Shown here in pieces: positions 61,691 through 64,000 of a DNA stretch of 64,000 nucleotides. This DNA comes from Sindora glabra (taxonomy: Eukaryota; Streptophyta; Magnoliopsida; Fabales; Fabaceae). Under the pieces are notes generated by a model that worked only from the letters and a program-made list of their open reading frames with translations, searched no databases and was not told the DNA's origin. The stretch is from contig CM035230.1 of the NCBI GenBank assembly GCA_020226215.1, forward strand, positions 18,457,883 through 18,521,882. The letters are read 5' to 3'. Both the position numbers and the translations under genes were made by a program. Each line of letters opens with the position of its first letter. Within the stretch, counting starts at the first letter, position 1.

Positions 61691-63194
61691 ACTACTTAAC
61701 TACATATGAGGACATTTCTAGTAATCTTACAATAATTTTAAAGATATATAAATTGATTAAAATATAGTATTACGACATTTCTAATGATTTTTTTTAATTC
61801 AATCAAACATGATAATGTAACAATTTTTTTCAAAATTACATTCTTAAAATCAAACTCTTAAAAATATTATAACTTTTAAAAATATATAATTTCACAAATG
61901 AAATCTCACCACGCTATTTACCTATTAAACTTATGTAGGATTCTAATATTCCATAATGGATATGATAAAAATATTTGATGGATTGTTCTAAAATTTAAAA
62001 AATCAAAATGAAAATAGAAGTATATTCATGTCATGCTTTGGAATAGAGAAAAAGGGAAATGATAAGTGATAAAACTCATACCACAAAGGAAAATTTTTCT
62101 TTGATAAATGAAAAAAGACACCATAAAGATTAAATCCTTCTGATAAATCTAGAAGTTCATTCAAGAACTAAAAAAAAAATAGTAAATATTTTAAAGTAAA
62201 ATAAGTTAAAATATATTCAGCTTAAACTAAAGTTTAAAATATTTTAAAATGATCCAATACAAAATAAATATAAATTAAAGTCACATATATTAAATTAAAA
62301 TCTAAACATTAAATAACGGTAGAATGAGTTGAAGTAACGTCAATTAGAATTATAATCAATGGTTATAAGGTAGTGACATGACATTAAAGTGCTGCTGATG
62401 TAGAGTAATATGAAACTAAAGTGATGCTGATGTGGCACACCTTCAATGTACTTAACTAAACTTTCCTCCAAGCTTTTCCCCTTGTACCCACAAATCACTT
62501 GTATCACATCTTTGATTTTCTTAATTTTTACTGTTTGAGATTGCCCCCAAGGGTTACGTCAGGATCTATAAAATAGCATTTGTTTTATCCATTTTACAAT
62601 TTTTTTTAAATGGCCATATGCCCAAAAGTGCACGTCAATTTCCTGTGACTGACTACAGAGTCAGGCACTTTCATATTGGTCATTCTTGCCTTAGTATTTC
62701 ATGTATGTGTTCAATTTACCCCATTGGATACTGTATCTACATTCCAGACGTGATATATGTATTTTTAATCTCACTTAATTTTTTTCAATTGTTGATTTTT
62801 TTATATATCAATTTTATTAAGTACGTCAACATTAAATATTATAGTTTTTTTCATTTTTTTATATTAAATATTATATGTAATTTATTTATGAGGGTAATTT
62901 CTCCGTCAGGCACACACGCCTCAACTCTTGACTCTCTTTCCACTTATTGCAAAAAGGCACATGAAAGGTGCAACTTGACTTGTGGCCCTTTCTCATGCTT
63001 TACCTTTACAATTATATGAGTCCATCCAAAATGGCCAAACCCACGGCAAAAAGCAAAAGCATTAAATTCAACGTCCCAAACTAAGTTTATAGTTATATAT
63101 GGAAAAGAAATTAAAATTTTACAAAATTCAAATAAATACAATTGATATAGTACAAACTTAAAAAAAACAATTATAAAAATTGAAACAATTCTAG
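61691..63194. other. Intergenic stretch, nothing recognised
   Basis: A short direct repeat (TAAAGTGCTGCTGATGTAG at 62385 and TAAAGTGATGCTGATGTGG at 62418) is readable. A 133-codon plus frame (62618-63019) is hydrophobic and low-complexity in its middle, with no recognisable motif; an overlapping minus frame is equally weak. I do not call either a gene. Confidence 0.45.
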
Positions 63195-63600
63195 GAAATT
63201 GTTTGTTTCACAACAATAATATAAGAAGTGTTATTTTTCGATAAATAAAAAGAAAATGAATTGTTTGATTGATTATTATTTAATAAATAATAGGAAATAA
63301 GACTTTTCAGAAAATTTACTTATCATAAAACATAAAAAGTTATTTATCCACTTTTTCCTTAGTAAATTTTATTTTTTGTATTCTTTATAAATAAAAAAAT
63401 AAAATTATCCTTGTTAAATTTAATTAATAATAATTAAATTTTATTAATTTATATTATAATAATATTAAAAATATAGTAATCATTTTATTAATATTTTTTA
63501 AAAATTAAAAGTTGAATCAACTAAAATAATTACTTCTTGAAAAGTGTTATTTTCTTACAAGTTGTTTGATTTGTATAAAAACTAACTTTTTACGAGAAAT
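63195..63600 (+). mobile_element. MITE family M, copy 2
   Basis: Same order as 25878-26335: left CACAACAATAATATAAGAAG and ATTTAATAAATAATAGGAA, core GTTAAATTTAATTAATAATA then TTATATTATAATAATATTAA and ATATAGTAATCATTTT, right side with ACTTCTTGAAAAGTG. Confidence 0.68.
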
Positions 63601-63659
63601 TGAACTTTCCAAAAAATAATTTTCAATGTAACTTTTTTAGAAAATACTTAAAATTATTT

Positions 63660-64000
63660 AATTAACACATAGGAAGCAACACTTTTATAAGAAGTAACTT
63701 TCAATTTTTTATTTAATTCAAATTTAAATATCTTATGAAGTATTAATAAAATGACTATTATATCTTTAATATTATTATAATATAAATTAATAAATTTTAG
63801 TTATAATTAATTAAATTTAATAAGAATAATTTTATCACTGCATCTATAAATAGTATAGTATAGGAAGTAGAATTTGCTTATTTATTTTTTATTTTTTAGA
63901 AAATAGAACTTTTTTTATTATTAAGGAAAACTGAATGACTTTTTAGCTTCTCAAAAATTTACATAAAAAGTTTGTTAAACTTCTCATGGGAAGTACTTCC
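63660..64000 (-). mobile_element. MITE family M, copy 3, cut by the window edge
   Basis: The minus strand carries the family core (TTAAATTTAATTAATTATAA, TTATATTATAATAATATTAA, GATATAATAGTCATTTTATT), a left side with TTCTACTTCCTATACTATAC and a right side with GTTACTTCTTATAAAAGTG. It is in opposite orientation to copy 2, only about 60 bp away. The outer end lies beyond 64000. Confidence 0.66.

Noticed and set aside
62618..63019. 133-codon plus-strand frame with hydrophobic middle
   Set aside because: AT-rich DNA makes Phe/Ile/Tyr-rich frames by chance; the start context is poor, no motif is present, and a minus frame overlaps the end equally well.
1..64000. Endogenous viral sequence (pararetrovirus) or organelle insert
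   Set aside because: I saw no movement-protein, coat or pararetroviral RT motifs and no long GC-balanced chloroplast or mitochondrial stretch; retroelement remnants explain all recognised polymerase text.

Overview
The window looks like gene-poor, strongly AT-rich nuclear DNA from a flowering plant, most likely a eudicot. The evidence is its mix of plant-type mobile elements: Ty1/copia and Ty3/gypsy-like LTRs, an L1-type LINE, CACTA (En/Spm) and hAT transposases, and small hairpin elements (MITEs). I found no intact host gene, tRNA or rRNA. Almost every long open frame is a shadow or a stretch of chance-open AT-rich sequence; the recognisable coding remnants carry many stops and frameshifts. 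The species cannot be named from this sequence.

Layout. 1-4.0 kb: a decayed reading frame of uncertain family, a 182-bp tandem duplication, hairpin elements and a small in-frame triple repeat. 4.0-14.0 kb: two related minus-strand LTR fragments (about 4.9-5.96 and 13.3-14.05 kb), a decayed CACTA right end (7.8-9.18 kb), then the 3' end of a copia element (RT end, RNase H, 3' LTR, 9.2-10.38 kb). 15.2-19.1 kb: an L1 LINE split by an LTR-like insert. 19.5-24.0 kb: a decayed CACTA transposase with its subterminal repeats. 25.9-28.8 kb: a MITE and a clean solo LTR with a perfect target duplication. 29.5-35.4 kb: an hAT transposase split by about 3.7 kb. 36.8-43.4 kb: two inverted copies of a dispersed repeat flanking a 717-bp tandem duplication and an array of imperfect hairpin units. 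44.8-51.9 kb: a diverged tandem array with units of about 210-280 bp, into which a SIRE/Maximus-like LTR inserted; a 900-bp block spanning the satellite/LTR junction was later triplicated. 52.9-54.25 kb: a second SIRE-like LTR, minus strand. 54.27-59.51 kb: a CACTA element with both termini but only the accessory ORF. 60.9-64.0 kb: a hairpin element, a degenerate minisatellite and two more copies of the 25.9-kb MITE.

No functional pathway or operon is encoded. What can be read is a history of nested insertion, tandem amplification and decay. The least ordinary parts are the satellite/solo-LTR/triplication locus (44.8-51.9 kb), the hairpin array (40.0-42.3 kb) and the CACTA element that kept its ends but lost its transposase. 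Boundaries without a target duplication or terminal motif are approximate, and all family calls come from reading conceptual translations and terminal motifs, not from searches.
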